A DNA stretch of 22,303 nt from JAHBXL01 sp038247555 (GCA_038247555.1 JBBRUT010000047.1:1-22303), one strand, 5' to 3'. Counted from the first letter of the stretch, positions 1 through 7,094 are shown. Numbers and translations are program-made. Notes: generated by a model from the letters alone, not told the origin.

Positions 1-1966
1 CACCGCCCGCCGCTTTCTCCACTCCCCCTACCCGCGCAAGTGCCTGCTCGATCCAGTGCACATCGAGCTTCGAGTTCGTCACCAGATCGGCGATGCGGTG
101 CCGCGTCATGTCTTCGCGCGCAAACGTCACACTCTCGCGCTCGATGCGTTCGACCTCCTCCCGTGTCAGGCCGTGGTTCGGCACAATCTGCAGCGCGGCC
201 CGCTTTCCGCTGCGCCGCTCCACCGCGCTCACGCTCAACACGCCGTTGGCATCGACCAGGAACGCAACCTCAAGCTGCGGGATGCCCGCGGGCATCGGCG
301 GCAGGCCGCTCAAGTGAAACTCCCCCAGCGAGCGGCAGTCGCCCGCCATCTCGCGCTCCCCTTGTAGCACGTGCAGCTTGATCGAAGTCTGGCCATCGAC
401 GCTCGTGCTGAACATCTCCGTCGCGCGTGCGGGCACGGTCGAGTTCCGCATGATCAGCTTGGCAACGCCCCCGCCGCGGGTCTCGATGCCCAGCGACAGC
501 GGCAGCACGTCGAGCAACAGGCTTGCCCCGCCGTGCCACTGGACACGGTTCCCCGAAGGGGAGCCGCTGGCCAGTGTGCCTTGGTTCTTTCTTGCCAGAA
601 CCCCCGCCTGCACCGCCGCGCCCAGCGCAACGACCTGATCCGGATCCAGCGCGGTATACGGCGGGAGCCCAAACACTTCTTCAACCCGTCTCCGCACCAG
701 CGGCATCCGCGTCGCGCCGCCCACCAGCACTACGCACGCAGGCTTCGTCTCGCCCGCGGCCTCCATCTGCCGCTGCGCATCCCGCAGCGCACGCTTGCAG
801 CACTCGATCGACCGCTCCACCAGCGGCGCAACCACTGCCTCAAACTCGGCGCGGGTGATTGTGCGGTCGTAGACCGCGCCGCCCCCAAGGTCGATGCGCA
901 CACTCGCGCGCTCCTCGCTCGACAGCTTGATCTTCACCTGCTCGGCGAACTGCCGCAGCGCAACCCTGGTCTCGGGGTCGAACTCGTGTAGCTTCGCTGG
1001 CCTTACCTCTGAACTTGCTCCTTCTCCGCCTCTCTCTGTACGCTCTGTGTCCGCCTCTGTGCCCTCTGTGGACCTGCCTTCAAAGCGCGTCCCTGCACCC
1101 TCGGCCCGCCCCAGCATCTCCCGTATCTCCCGCGTAAACATCGCCACCAGCGCGTGATCGAAGTCATCGCCCCCAAGGTGCGTATCGCCCGCGGTCGAAA
1201 GCACCTGGAAAATGTCCGCACCAACCGCGCCGGCTCCATCCCCATCCGCACCGCCCGTTCGCTCCGCAGGCGTCAGCCTCAGCACGCTCACATCAAATGT
1301 CCCGCCCCCAAGGTCATACACAACCACCACCTGCGGCGCGGCGGCGTTCACGCCAAGCCCATATGCCAGCGCGGCCGCGGTCGGCTCATTGACAATCCGC
1401 ACCACCTCCAGCCCGGCCAGCCGCCCGGCATCGCGCGTCGCCTGACGCTGCGCATCATCGAAGTATGCCGGCACCGTCACCACCGCCTTGCGAACCTCAA
1501 CCCCAAGCGCCTTGCTCGCCTGCTCCTTCAGCCGTCGCAGGATGATCGCGCTCACCTCTTGCGGCGAGATGACCTTGCCCGGCGCACCACCAACTCCCGG
1601 CAGCTCCACCCGCGCGGTCTGGTGCTCACCCTCCACCACCTTGAACGACAGGTACGGAGCGTCCGCCGCGGCGTCCTTCACGCTCCGCCCCATCAGCCGC
1701 TTCACGCTCGAGACTGTCCGCTCAGGATACCGCACCGCTTCCGCGCGGGCCTCTTGCCCGATCGCCTCGACGCGACCCGTGCCCGCGGCATCGAACCGCA
1801 CCACGCTCGGCAACATCGCGCGGCCCTGCTCATCTGCCAGAATCCGCGGCCGCGCAGCTTCTGTCCCCGCGCCCCACCCCGCCACCGCGACCAGGCTGTT
1901 GGTCGTGCCAAGGTCGATCCCAACGATCGGTTCGGGTCCGGCAGAAGTTGCTCTTTGATCAGTCAT
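1..1966 (-). CDS. hscA: Hsp70-family chaperone, HscA/DnaK-like (3' end outside window)
   Basis: ATP-dependent Hsp70 chaperone; 655 residues are visible before the frame leaves the left edge. The start is the ATG at 1964-1966; no strong ribosome binding site is visible. Nucleotide-binding domain motifs: IDLGTTNSL (residues 17-25), VPAYFDDAQRQ, NEPTAAALAYG, DLGGGTFD (about 218-225), VGGATRMP (about 415-422), then the interdomain linker DVLPLSLG (about 484) and the substrate-binding domain with LQGERE and DCRSLGEF. The DDAQRQ, SSVKRLMGRS and LQGERE...DCRSL wording is closer to HscA, the Fe-S assembly Hsp70, than to DnaK, but no isc genes are visible, so a DnaK paralogue remains possible. By comparison with E. 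coli HscA, part of the C-terminal lid is missing beyond the edge. Odd: two low-complexity in-frame insertions, residues about 294-326 (in the loop after GGDDFDHALV) and about 458-479 (just before the linker), are encoded by repeat-like DNA. Confidence 0.85.
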   Translation of the reverse strand, partial: MTDQRATSAGPEPIVGIDLGTTNSLVAVAGWGAGTEAARPRILADEQGRAMLPSVVRFDAAGTGRVEAIGQEARAEAVRYPERTVSSVKRLMGRSVKDAAADAPYLSFKVVEGEHQTARVELPGVGGAPGKVISPQEVSAIILRRLKEQASKALGVEVRKAVVTVPAYFDDAQRQATRDAGRLAGLEVVRIVNEPTAAALAYGLGVNAAAPQVVVVYDLGGGTFDVSVLRLTPAERTGGADGDGAGAVGADIFQVLSTAGDTHLGGDDFDHALVAMFTREIREMLGRAEGAGTRFEGRSTEGTEADTERTERGGEGASSEVRPAKLHEFDPETRVALRQFAEQVKIKLSSEERASVRIDLGGGAVYDRTITRAEFEAVVAPLVERSIECCKRALRDAQRQMEAAGETKPACVVLVGGATRMPLVRRRVEEVFGLPPYTALDPDQVVALGAAVQAGVLARKNQGTLASGSPSGNRVQWHGGASLLLDVLPLSLGIETRGGGVAKLIMRNSTVPARATEMFSTSVDGQTSIKLHVLQGEREMAGDCRSLGEFHLSGLPPMPAGIPQLEVAFLVDANGVLSVSAVERRSGKRAALQIVPNHGLTREEVERIERESVTFAREDMTRHRIADLVTNSKLDVHWIEQALARVGGVEKAAGG
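533..596 (-). repeat. In-frame palindromic repeat-like insertion inside hscA
   Basis: On the mRNA strand CACTGG (plus 571-576) pairs with CCAGTG (plus 537-542). An inner arm closes on CCCC-TTCG-GGGG, a UUCG tetraloop in the transcript. The segment encodes about 20 residues (QGTLASGSPSGNRVQWHGGA) that E. coli HscA lacks, immediately before LLLDVLPLSLG. The end of the element, plus-strand CCAGTGTGCCTTGGTTCTT (571-589), recurs with one base missing and one substitution at 15752-15769. Confidence 0.6.
991..1085 (-). repeat. In-frame ACAGAG-rich repeat-like tract inside hscA
   Basis: On the coding strand the hexamer ACAGAG occurs four times (plus-strand CTCTGT at 1034-1039, 1043-1048, 1055-1060 and 1064-1069), spaced 9, 12 and 9 bases. 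A purine-rich tail leads back to the conserved frame. It encodes about 32 Glu/Thr/Arg/Gly-rich residues (including STEGTEADTERTERGGEG) that E. coli HscA lacks at this point in lobe II of the ATPase domain. The wording resembles CACAGAG-type interspersed repeats that I recall from planctomycete and other bacterial genomes; dispersal here is inferred, not shown. The edges are approximate. Confidence 0.55.
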
Positions 1967-1992
1967 CAACAGACCGTAGCGCGACAAGTGGC

Positions 1993-3591
1993 CTACTTCA
2001 CCACCATCTCCAGCAGCCACGGCCCCAAGAGCCACATGAACGCGATGATCACCACCGCGCACACGACATCCAGCAGGATTCCCGCCCGCATCATCTGAGG
2101 AATGGTGATCTTCCCCGTCGCAAACACAATGGCATTCGGCGGCGTCGCCACCGGCAGCATGAACCCGCACGTCGCCGCCAGCGCCGCCGTCACCATCAGC
2201 AGCATCGGGTCGATGCCCATCACCGGGCCCACCGCCGCGAGCACCGGCATGAGCGCCGCCGCGATCGCCGTATTGCTCGCCAGTTCGCTCAGAGCGATCA
2301 CCCCCACCACAAGCACGCCCAGCACCAGCAGCAGCGGCAACCCCCCCAGCGCGCCAAACAGCGATCCGAGATACTTGTCGCACTCCGTGGCGCTCATCGC
2401 CGCGGCCAGACTCAAGCCCCCGCCAAAGAGCACCAGCACGCCCCACGGCAGCCTCTCGGCATCTTCCCACGTGATCGCACACTTCCGCTCCCGCACGTTG
2501 ACGGGGATCACAAACAGCAGCACCGCCGCACCGATCGCGATTCCCGCATCGGTAATGCGAGGCACCAGCTCGCCATGGCTGTCCTCCATCATCAGCCCCA
2601 GCCCGCGGCACAGCGGCACGCGGAACAGCCACCACACGACCGCCAGCAGAAACACGCCCAGCACCACCCACTCCGCCGGCGACATGCGTCCAAGCTCCCG
2701 GCGCTCCGTGGCGATCAGCTCCGCACCACCCTCGATGCGTGCACCGCGCACCGGGTGCAGCACGCGCGTCAGCAGCAGCCATGCCGCGGGAAGCAGGATG
2801 ACGGCCAGCGGCACGCCGATCTTCATCCAGTCGGCAAACGCGATCTGCTTGCCCAGCAGTCGCTGCGCGCCCTGCATCAGCACGCCGTTGGGCGGTGTGC
2901 CGATCGGCGTGCCCAGCCCGCCGATGCTCGCGGCATAGGCAATCCCCAGCAGCATGCACAGGCTGAATCGCTCGACATCCTGCGGGGTCCAGGCGTGACC
3001 GCCGCGCTTCTCCGCGAGCAGCCGCTCGGTCATCACCACCACGCTCGTCGCGATCGGCAGCATCATGATTGTCGTCGCCGTGTTCGACACCCACATGCTC
3101 ATGAACGCCGTTGCCGCCATCACCCCGCCGACCATCATCGATGGCCGCGTGCCAACGACCGATAACGTGCCCAGCGCAATCCGCTTGTGAAGCCCGCTCC
3201 GCTCCATCGAGATGCCGAGAACGAAGCCGCCCAGAAACAGGAAAATGATCTCATCGCCGTACGGCGCCGCCGCGGCCCTGGTTGTCGTGATGCCCAGCAC
3301 CGGAAACAGAACCAGCGGAAGCAGCGCGGTCGCGCTGACAGGAATTGCTTCGGTAATCCACCACACCGCCATCCACGCCGCGACAGCCAGACAGCGACGG
3401 CCCGATTCAGAAAGCACCACTCTGGCAACGTCAGAAGGGGCTTCCCCTCCCGCTTCCCAACCCAAATCCGAACCCGTCGCGGGTCCGATGAGTAGATACA
3501 GAAGGCCTGCGAGAGCGGGACCGGCAACCAATCCGGTCCGTTGCACGAACAGCATCGCAGAAGACTTGTTGGTGGCGGGTTCTCCGAGCAT
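1993..3591 (-). CDS. DASS/SLC13-family anion (dicarboxylate or sulfate) transporter
   Basis: Polytopic inner-membrane protein of 532 residues, the usual size for the divalent anion:sodium symporter family (VcINDY, CitT, SLC13). It carries the two family SNT signatures that form the substrate and Na+ sites, SNTATTIMMLP (from residue 169) and SNTAIAAALMP (from residue 439), the hairpin sequence GTPIGTPPNGVL and the C-terminal LPVATPPNAIVFATG. About eleven to twelve hydrophobic segments are visible. The anion transported cannot be read from sequence; C4-dicarboxylates, citrate or sulfate are all possible. The start used is the ATG at 3589-3591; a second ATG twelve codons later is an equally plausible start, since neither has a clear ribosome binding site. 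It is separated by 26 bases from the downstream Hsp70 gene on the same strand, so co-transcription is possible, and is divergent from sixA. Confidence 0.9.
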   Translation of the reverse strand: MLGEPATNKSSAMLFVQRTGLVAGPALAGLLYLLIGPATGSDLGWEAGGEAPSDVARVVLSESGRRCLAVAAWMAVWWITEAIPVSATALLPLVLFPVLGITTTRAAAAPYGDEIIFLFLGGFVLGISMERSGLHKRIALGTLSVVGTRPSMMVGGVMAATAFMSMWVSNTATTIMMLPIATSVVVMTERLLAEKRGGHAWTPQDVERFSLCMLLGIAYAASIGGLGTPIGTPPNGVLMQGAQRLLGKQIAFADWMKIGVPLAVILLPAAWLLLTRVLHPVRGARIEGGAELIATERRELGRMSPAEWVVLGVFLLAVVWWLFRVPLCRGLGLMMEDSHGELVPRITDAGIAIGAAVLLFVIPVNVRERKCAITWEDAERLPWGVLVLFGGGLSLAAAMSATECDKYLGSLFGALGGLPLLLVLGVLVVGVIALSELASNTAIAAALMPVLAAVGPVMGIDPMLLMVTAALAATCGFMLPVATPPNAIVFATGKITIPQMMRAGILLDVVCAVVIIAFMWLLGPWLLEMVVK

Positions 3592-3613
3592 CGCAAGCGT
3601 CCAGCCGACACCC

Positions 3614-3625
3614 CCGCTTTGGCGG
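3614..3625. other. Hairpin cluster in the DASS-sixA divergent region
   Basis: CCGC-TTTG-GCGG (3614-3625) is flanked by ACACC (3608-3612) and GGTGT (3632-3636), so the two pairs nest. GGCGGT (3621-3626) can instead pair with ACCGCC (3645-3650), giving a competing fold. Function is unknown; it lies in the leader of the DASS gene. Confidence 0.3.
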
Positions 3626-3664
3626 TTTGCCGGTGTGGGAGCTTACCGCCCTCGGTTATCTGAC

Positions 3665-3727
3665 CAAAGTCCGTATCCCGGAAGGCCGAATAGTCGATGA
3701 CGATGACGCGGAATGTTCCGGACTTTG
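3665..3727 (+). promoter_or_regulatory. Inverted repeat in the sixA 5' leader
   Basis: CAAAGTCCG (3665-3673) is the exact reverse complement of CGGACTTTG (3719-3727). The stem can extend inward as GGAA (3680-3683) with TTCC (3716-3719), across a bulge. The 3' arm abuts the sixA ribosome binding site GAGGAG (3727-3732), which lies 8 bases before the ATG. It could be an mRNA structure controlling translation or an operator with distant half sites. Confidence 0.4.
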
Positions 3728-3740
3728 AGGAGTTGATTCC

Positions 3741-4328
3741 ATGAGGCTTTACATTGTCAGGCACGCCAAGGCCGCGGACCTGCCGCTAGCAACCCAATGC
3801 TGCGGCACGAAGCCATCGTGCTGCTCACCTTCCGCGGCGGACTTCGACCGCCCTCTCACCGATCGCGGCCGCTTCCAGGCCAACTTCCTCGGCCGCTGGA
3901 TCAAGACCGCGGATCGCAAGCCAACCCTCATCCTCGCCAGCGCGGCCGTCCGCGCTCAGGAAACAGCAGCTTACCTGCGCGACGGCGCCACTTCCGAGCT
4001 TCGCACCGTTGGCCAGCTCGCGGTGGATCGCCCCGTGAGCGAGGCGCTCGAGCTCATCCAGGCCTTCGCCAACATCAAGGAACTGATGCTCGTCGGCCAT
4101 AACCCACAGCTCGGCGAGCTGCTCGGCGTGCTGGCGTGCGGCCTGCCGCCCCAGCAGCTCACCATGCGCACCGGCGACCTCGTCGGCCTCGACATCCGCG
4201 CCACCGATCCTGTCGGCTCCGCGAAGATCGTCGAGCGGCAGCGCCTCGATGAGAATGCCGCGCTCGACGAATCCATGATCGAAGCAACCATCATCGATTC
4301 TCGTACCAGGCCAGCACGCATCCGCTGA
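3741..4328 (+). CDS. sixA: SixA-like phosphohistidine phosphatase
   Basis: Histidine phosphatase (RHG) superfamily protein of 195 residues. SixA removes phosphate from phosphohistidine in phosphorelay or PTS proteins in the cytoplasm. Seen: the N-terminal catalytic motif RHAKA with nucleophile His8, the DFDRPLTDRGRFQANFLGRW segment typical of SixA, the phosphate-binding neighbourhood SAAVRAQETA, and the second His in VGHNPQLGELL (His120). GAGGAG lies 8 bases before the ATG, fixing the start. Odd: between RHAKA and DFDRPL there is a Cys-rich stretch (TQCCGTKPSCCSPSA) that is much longer than the short loop in other SixA proteins and is encoded by a palindrome-bearing segment. A C-terminal tail of about 40 residues also exceeds the E. 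coli protein (161 residues). It is convergent with pdxA, 44 bases apart. Confidence 0.85.
   Translation: MRLYIVRHAKAADLPLATQCCGTKPSCCSPSAADFDRPLTDRGRFQANFLGRWIKTADRKPTLILASAAVRAQETAAYLRDGATSELRTVGQLAVDRPVSEALELIQAFANIKELMLVGHNPQLGELLGVLACGLPPQQLTMRTGDLVGLDIRATDPVGSAKIVERQRLDENAALDESMIEATIIDSRTRPARIR
3788..3834 (+). repeat. In-frame palindrome-bearing insertion inside sixA
   Basis: GCACGA (3805-3810), loop AGCCA, TCGTGC (3816-3821) form a perfect 6-bp hairpin inside a stretch encoding the extra residues TQCCGTKPSCCSPSA just after the catalytic RHAKA motif. The reading frame is kept on both sides. Boundaries are approximate and dispersal elsewhere is not shown. Confidence 0.45.
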
Positions 4329-4372
4329 ACCACCTTTGGTGACCCGGTACTCCGCGCCGAGACAGTTCAGCG

Positions 4373-5524
4373 TCACTCCCTCGCCGCGGCCTTCCGCGCG
4401 ATCTCAATCGCAAGGTCGATTGCAAGTTCGATCGCCGCGCGCATCGACGCCGCATCCGCGAGGTTCTTCCCCGCAATGTCGAACGCCGTGCCGTGCGCAG
4501 GCGATGTCCGCACAATCGGCCCGTGCCCGCCGCGCAGCCCCACCGTCGTGTTGACCGTCTTCTCGCGATCCAGCAGCTTCACCGGGATCAGCCCCTGATC
4601 GTGATACATTGCCACCACCGCATCAAACTTCTGCTTCGCCGCGGCGAGAAACACAGAATCTCCCGGTAGCGGTCCAACGGCATCGATCCCCGCCCGCACC
4701 GCGAGCGCGATCGCCGGCGCGATGATCCGCTGCTCTTCATCCCCCATCAGCCCGTGCTCCCCCGCGTGCGGGTTCAACCCGCACACCGCGATCCGCGGCC
4801 GCCCGCCCCCCCCCGCGCTGGTGCGCACCATCTCCATGCACGCCTGGTGCGTCAGCTCGATCGCATCAAACACGCGCCCGATGCTCAGCAGTTCCGGCAC
4901 ACTCGCCAGCGGCACGTGCACCGTCGCCAGCGACACCACCAGCACCGGGCCGACGAACAGCATCGCAAACCGTTTGCTGCCGCATCGCGCCGCCAGCAGT
5001 TCGGTATGCCCCGGAAACTTCTTCGCCGGCGCGCCCGCCAGATTCCACGCCTCTTTGGCGATCGGCGCCGTCACCATCGCCACGGCCGCACGCGGATCAT
5101 CCTTCCGCAGCATCGCGCACGCGAGCGCATCCTCCACCCACCGAAAGCTCGCCGCGCCCCCCGCTTTCGTCGGACCGGGAATCGCCTCCAGCAGCGATTC
5201 ATCCAGCGCAACGCCGCTCTCTTCAAGCACCACGACATCGTGATGAAGACACGCCAGAGGAACACCCGACGCCGATGTCAATCCCTCCGCCGCCACATAT
5301 CCAGCCCGCCACCAATAGGGTTCGATCCCCGCGTGCTGCGCGGCACGATGCATCGCATATGCCCAGCCAAACACCCGGAAGCGCGCCCGTGACCGAAGGC
5401 CCCGATCCGCCAGGGCCTTCACCGTGATCTCCGGTCCGATGCCCAGCGGGTCCCCCATCGACACCGCGATCACGGGCCGCGGATCGCTGACTGCGCCGGG
5501 TTCAGTTGAAGGAGCGGGGCCCAT
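4373..5524 (-). CDS. pdxA: 4-hydroxythreonine-4-phosphate dehydrogenase
   Basis: Oxidises 4-phosphohydroxy-L-threonine in the DXP-dependent route to pyridoxal 5'-phosphate. The 383-residue protein carries family hallmarks in order: VSMGDPLGIGPE near the N-terminus, APIAKEAWNLAG, the metal-binding GHTELLA, CGLNPHAGE, PGDSVFLAA, MYHDQGLIPVK and the terminal SPAHGTAFDIAGK. The start is placed at the ATG 5522-5524 because homology begins some 13 residues later. The frame stays open upstream for another 194 codons, but that part runs antisense to the FKBP gene and looks non-coding. No convincing ribosome binding site precedes the ATG, so a nearby GTG is possible. A run of nine G on the coding strand (plus 4806-4814) lies in codons for a Gly-rich loop before RPRIAVCGLNPH. 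Divergent from the FKBP gene, with a 157-base shared upstream region. Confidence 0.9.
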   Translation of the reverse strand: MGPAPSTEPGAVSDPRPVIAVSMGDPLGIGPEITVKALADRGLRSRARFRVFGWAYAMHRAAQHAGIEPYWWRAGYVAAEGLTSASGVPLACLHHDVVVLEESGVALDESLLEAIPGPTKAGGAASFRWVEDALACAMLRKDDPRAAVAMVTAPIAKEAWNLAGAPAKKFPGHTELLAARCGSKRFAMLFVGPVLVVSLATVHVPLASVPELLSIGRVFDAIELTHQACMEMVRTSAGGGGRPRIAVCGLNPHAGEHGLMGDEEQRIIAPAIALAVRAGIDAVGPLPGDSVFLAAAKQKFDAVVAMYHDQGLIPVKLLDREKTVNTTVGLRGGHGPIVRTSPAHGTAFDIAGKNLADAASMRAAIELAIDLAIEIARKAAARE

Positions 5525-5566
5525 TCCCAAAGGGTAGAAGCCGCTGTGACACCACCAAGCCTTGAG
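5521..5566. repeat. Possible dispersed repeat covering the pdxA start
   Basis: The stretch beginning CATTCCCAAAGGGTAGAAG and continuing into AGCCGCTGTGACACC resembles palindromic GCCGCTGTG-type intergenic repeats that I recall from planctomycete genomes. It contains CCC-AAA-GGG. Only one arm of the remembered palindrome is present. Membership of a family is inferred from memory alone. Confidence 0.25.
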
Positions 5567-5681
5567 TCGCCCATCGTCCGAGAACACGCGAAGTTCTTCC
5601 GGACATACAACCCCCGGCGGCCCAGCCGATACCAGTGATCCCACCCCCGCCTGGCCATATGGTTTGACAGGAGCCCGAGAA

Positions 5682-6329
5682 ATGACCCAGCCCGCGATAA
5701 TTCGTATGCTCACCGTGTCCGTCGCCGCCGCCGTGTTCTGCGCGGGAGGGTGTGCACCCCGGGACGGCTCCAAGCCCGAGCCCGCAGCGACCGCCCAGCA
5801 GCCCGCACCGGTGGTCTCGCAGGCTGAGAAGCCAACTCCCGATCCCGCTCCATCCGCGTCTTCACCCGCGGAGATGAAGGGCCTTGACTCCTCCCCGCCC
5901 CTCTCGCGGACAGATATGGGCACGGGCCTGGTCATCGAAGAGCTGAAAATGGGAAGCGGCGAGATTGTCTGGCCCGGCAGCCGCGTGCGATTGAACATCC
6001 GCGGCTGGTCCGTCGCGACCGGCGCCATGTACTGGGATACCACGACACAAGGCGGGCCCCGTGTGGTTGCGCTCGCCACCGCAATGAAAGGCATGCGCGA
6101 CGGCATCCCCGGAATGCGTGTCGGTGGAAAGCGGCGAATCTCAGTTCCACCGGATATGGCCTACGGGTTTCGCGAAGTGAAGAACGAGGAGAACGTGGTG
6201 GTCGTTCCGCTTGCGACTCCCATCAAGCTCGAGATCGAGGTCCTTGAAGTCCTGACGAAAGTCAAGATCGACGACCCGGCCGCCACGCCGGCGGATGACC
6301 GCACAGGGTCCGCGCCGGCTCCGCAGTAA
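5682..6329 (+). CDS. FKBP-type peptidyl-prolyl cis-trans isomerase, predicted lipoprotein
   Basis: A 215-residue envelope protein. The ATG at 5682 is preceded by AGGAG (5669-5673) with an 8-base spacer, which fixes the start over an earlier in-frame ATG at 5562. Residues 1-24 form a lipoprotein signal (hydrophobic LTVSVAAAVF, lipobox AGGC, Cys24). A Pro/Ala/Ser-rich linker follows to about residue 75, then one FKBP domain (about 80-195) with IPGMRVGGKRRISVPPDMAYG, the typical FKBP fold signature, and the closing strand LEIEVLEV. It should assist folding of secreted proteins at the membrane surface. The usual aromatic active-site pattern (VHYTG...FDSS) is replaced by LNIRGW...YWDTT, so catalytic activity may be reduced. 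The stop lies 3 bases from the stop of the convergent gene downstream. Confidence 0.8.
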   Translation: MTQPAIIRMLTVSVAAAVFCAGGCAPRDGSKPEPAATAQQPAPVVSQAEKPTPDPAPSASSPAEMKGLDSSPPLSRTDMGTGLVIEELKMGSGEIVWPGSRVRLNIRGWSVATGAMYWDTTTQGGPRVVALATAMKGMRDGIPGMRVGGKRRISVPPDMAYGFREVKNEENVVVVPLATPIKLEIEVLEVLTKVKIDDPAATPADDRTGSAPAPQ

Positions 6330-6332
6330 CCT

Positions 6333-6794
6333 TCACTGCTTGCTGACAGGCACGGGCCAGTGCTCAGGCGGCACCATCCGCATGTTGCCCGTGCCGTCGC
6401 GCTCTGCACGGATATCCGGCCGCACGCCGATCGCCTTCATGCCGTACGGGCCAGGCGGATTGATCTCGAACCAATACTGCACAACCCGCTTGAAGCCAGC
6501 CCCCAGCGGCTCCGCCTGAATGCGGACAATCGACTCCGACGGCGAAGCAAACCCGACCGATTCGTCGAGTTGAAGCGTGAGCTTGTCGCCCGGATCAACG
6601 TCATACACCTCGCTCGGCGTGAGGGTCGAAGGATCCATTGCCGTTTCGCGCGGACCGCTCCAAAATCGCACTCGAAGCACCGTATCCGTGTCGTTCTTCA
6701 GCCAGGCGCGGCTCGGGTCCCCACACCCGCCAAGGCCCACCAGCACGCCGCTCACGCACGCCCACAACCACTTCGAGCGCGTTGATGCTGTCAC
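6333..6794 (-). CDS. Predicted lipoprotein of unknown function
   Basis: 153 residues, beginning at a GTG whose first bases overlap the stop of the upstream gene (GTGA overlap). AAGGA lies about 7 bases before it. An N-terminal hydrophobic segment ends in the lipobox LGGC (Cys24), giving a mature protein of about 130 residues predicted on the membrane outer face or in the periplasm. The body begins AWLKNDTDTVLRVRFWSG and contains VDPGDKLTLQL, suggesting a small beta-rich domain. I do not recognise a family. Third gene of a three-gene minus-strand set and convergent with the FKBP gene with a 3-base gap, leaving no room for a terminator between them. Confidence 0.7.
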   Translation of the reverse strand: MTASTRSKWLWACVSGVLVGLGGCGDPSRAWLKNDTDTVLRVRFWSGPRETAMDPSTLTPSEVYDVDPGDKLTLQLDESVGFASPSESIVRIQAEPLGAGFKRVVQYWFEINPPGPYGMKAIGVRPDIRAERDGTGNMRMVPPEHWPVPVSKQ

Positions 6795-7063
6795 TTGGGT
6801 GTCCTTGCCTCGGGTCCGCCAGAAGCCCGCGGATCCGCCGGCGGGACATTCCGCTCCGGCAGCACCTCGACCTCCTCGACAACCGTCCGCCGAAGGATAA
6901 CCCGCTGGCCGTCGGCCGTGGTTGCCTCTCGCTCGGTGGTCTCTTCTCGCACAACGGTTCGGTCGCGGGCAGCCGGCCGCGCCGGGTCCGCGGCGATCCC
7001 GCGGGCAATGTGCCCGACAAACTCCCCCAGTGATCGCATCAGGCCCTTGGGCTCTTCAGCCAT
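6791..7063 (-). CDS. Small hypothetical protein, charged
   Basis: 90 residues, no signal peptide or membrane segment. The N-terminus (MAEEPKGLMRSLGEFVGHIARGI) could form an amphipathic helix. The middle, TVVREETTEREATTADGQRVILRRTVVEEVEVLPE, is an alternating charged and valine pattern likely to form beta strands. The C-terminus is Pro-rich. I do not recognise it. Its stop overlaps the start of the downstream lipoprotein gene by 4 bases, which implies translational coupling, and it begins 31 bases after the small membrane protein upstream. Confidence 0.6.
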   Translation of the reverse strand: MAEEPKGLMRSLGEFVGHIARGIAADPARPAARDRTVVREETTEREATTADGQRVILRRTVVEEVEVLPERNVPPADPRASGGPEARTPK

Positions 7064-7094
7064 GCCTCAAGCATGGACCGTCCGCGCGCCAGCT

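Noticed and set aside
1034..1069. CTCTGT units as a CRISPR array
   Set aside because: Units are six bases with 3-6 base gaps, far too short for repeats and spacers, and there are no cas genes.
4329..4372. CCACC-TTT-GGTG as a bidirectional terminator between sixA and pdxA
   Set aside because: The stem is only about five base pairs and has no T run on either strand.
5308..5322. GGTTCGATCCCC resembling a tRNA T-arm
   Set aside because: It lies inside pdxA codons, with no acceptor stem or anticodon arm around it.
5525..6106. A 194-codon upstream extension of pdxA
   Set aside because: It is antisense to the well-supported FKBP lipoprotein gene, shows no domain, and PdxA homology starts after 5524.
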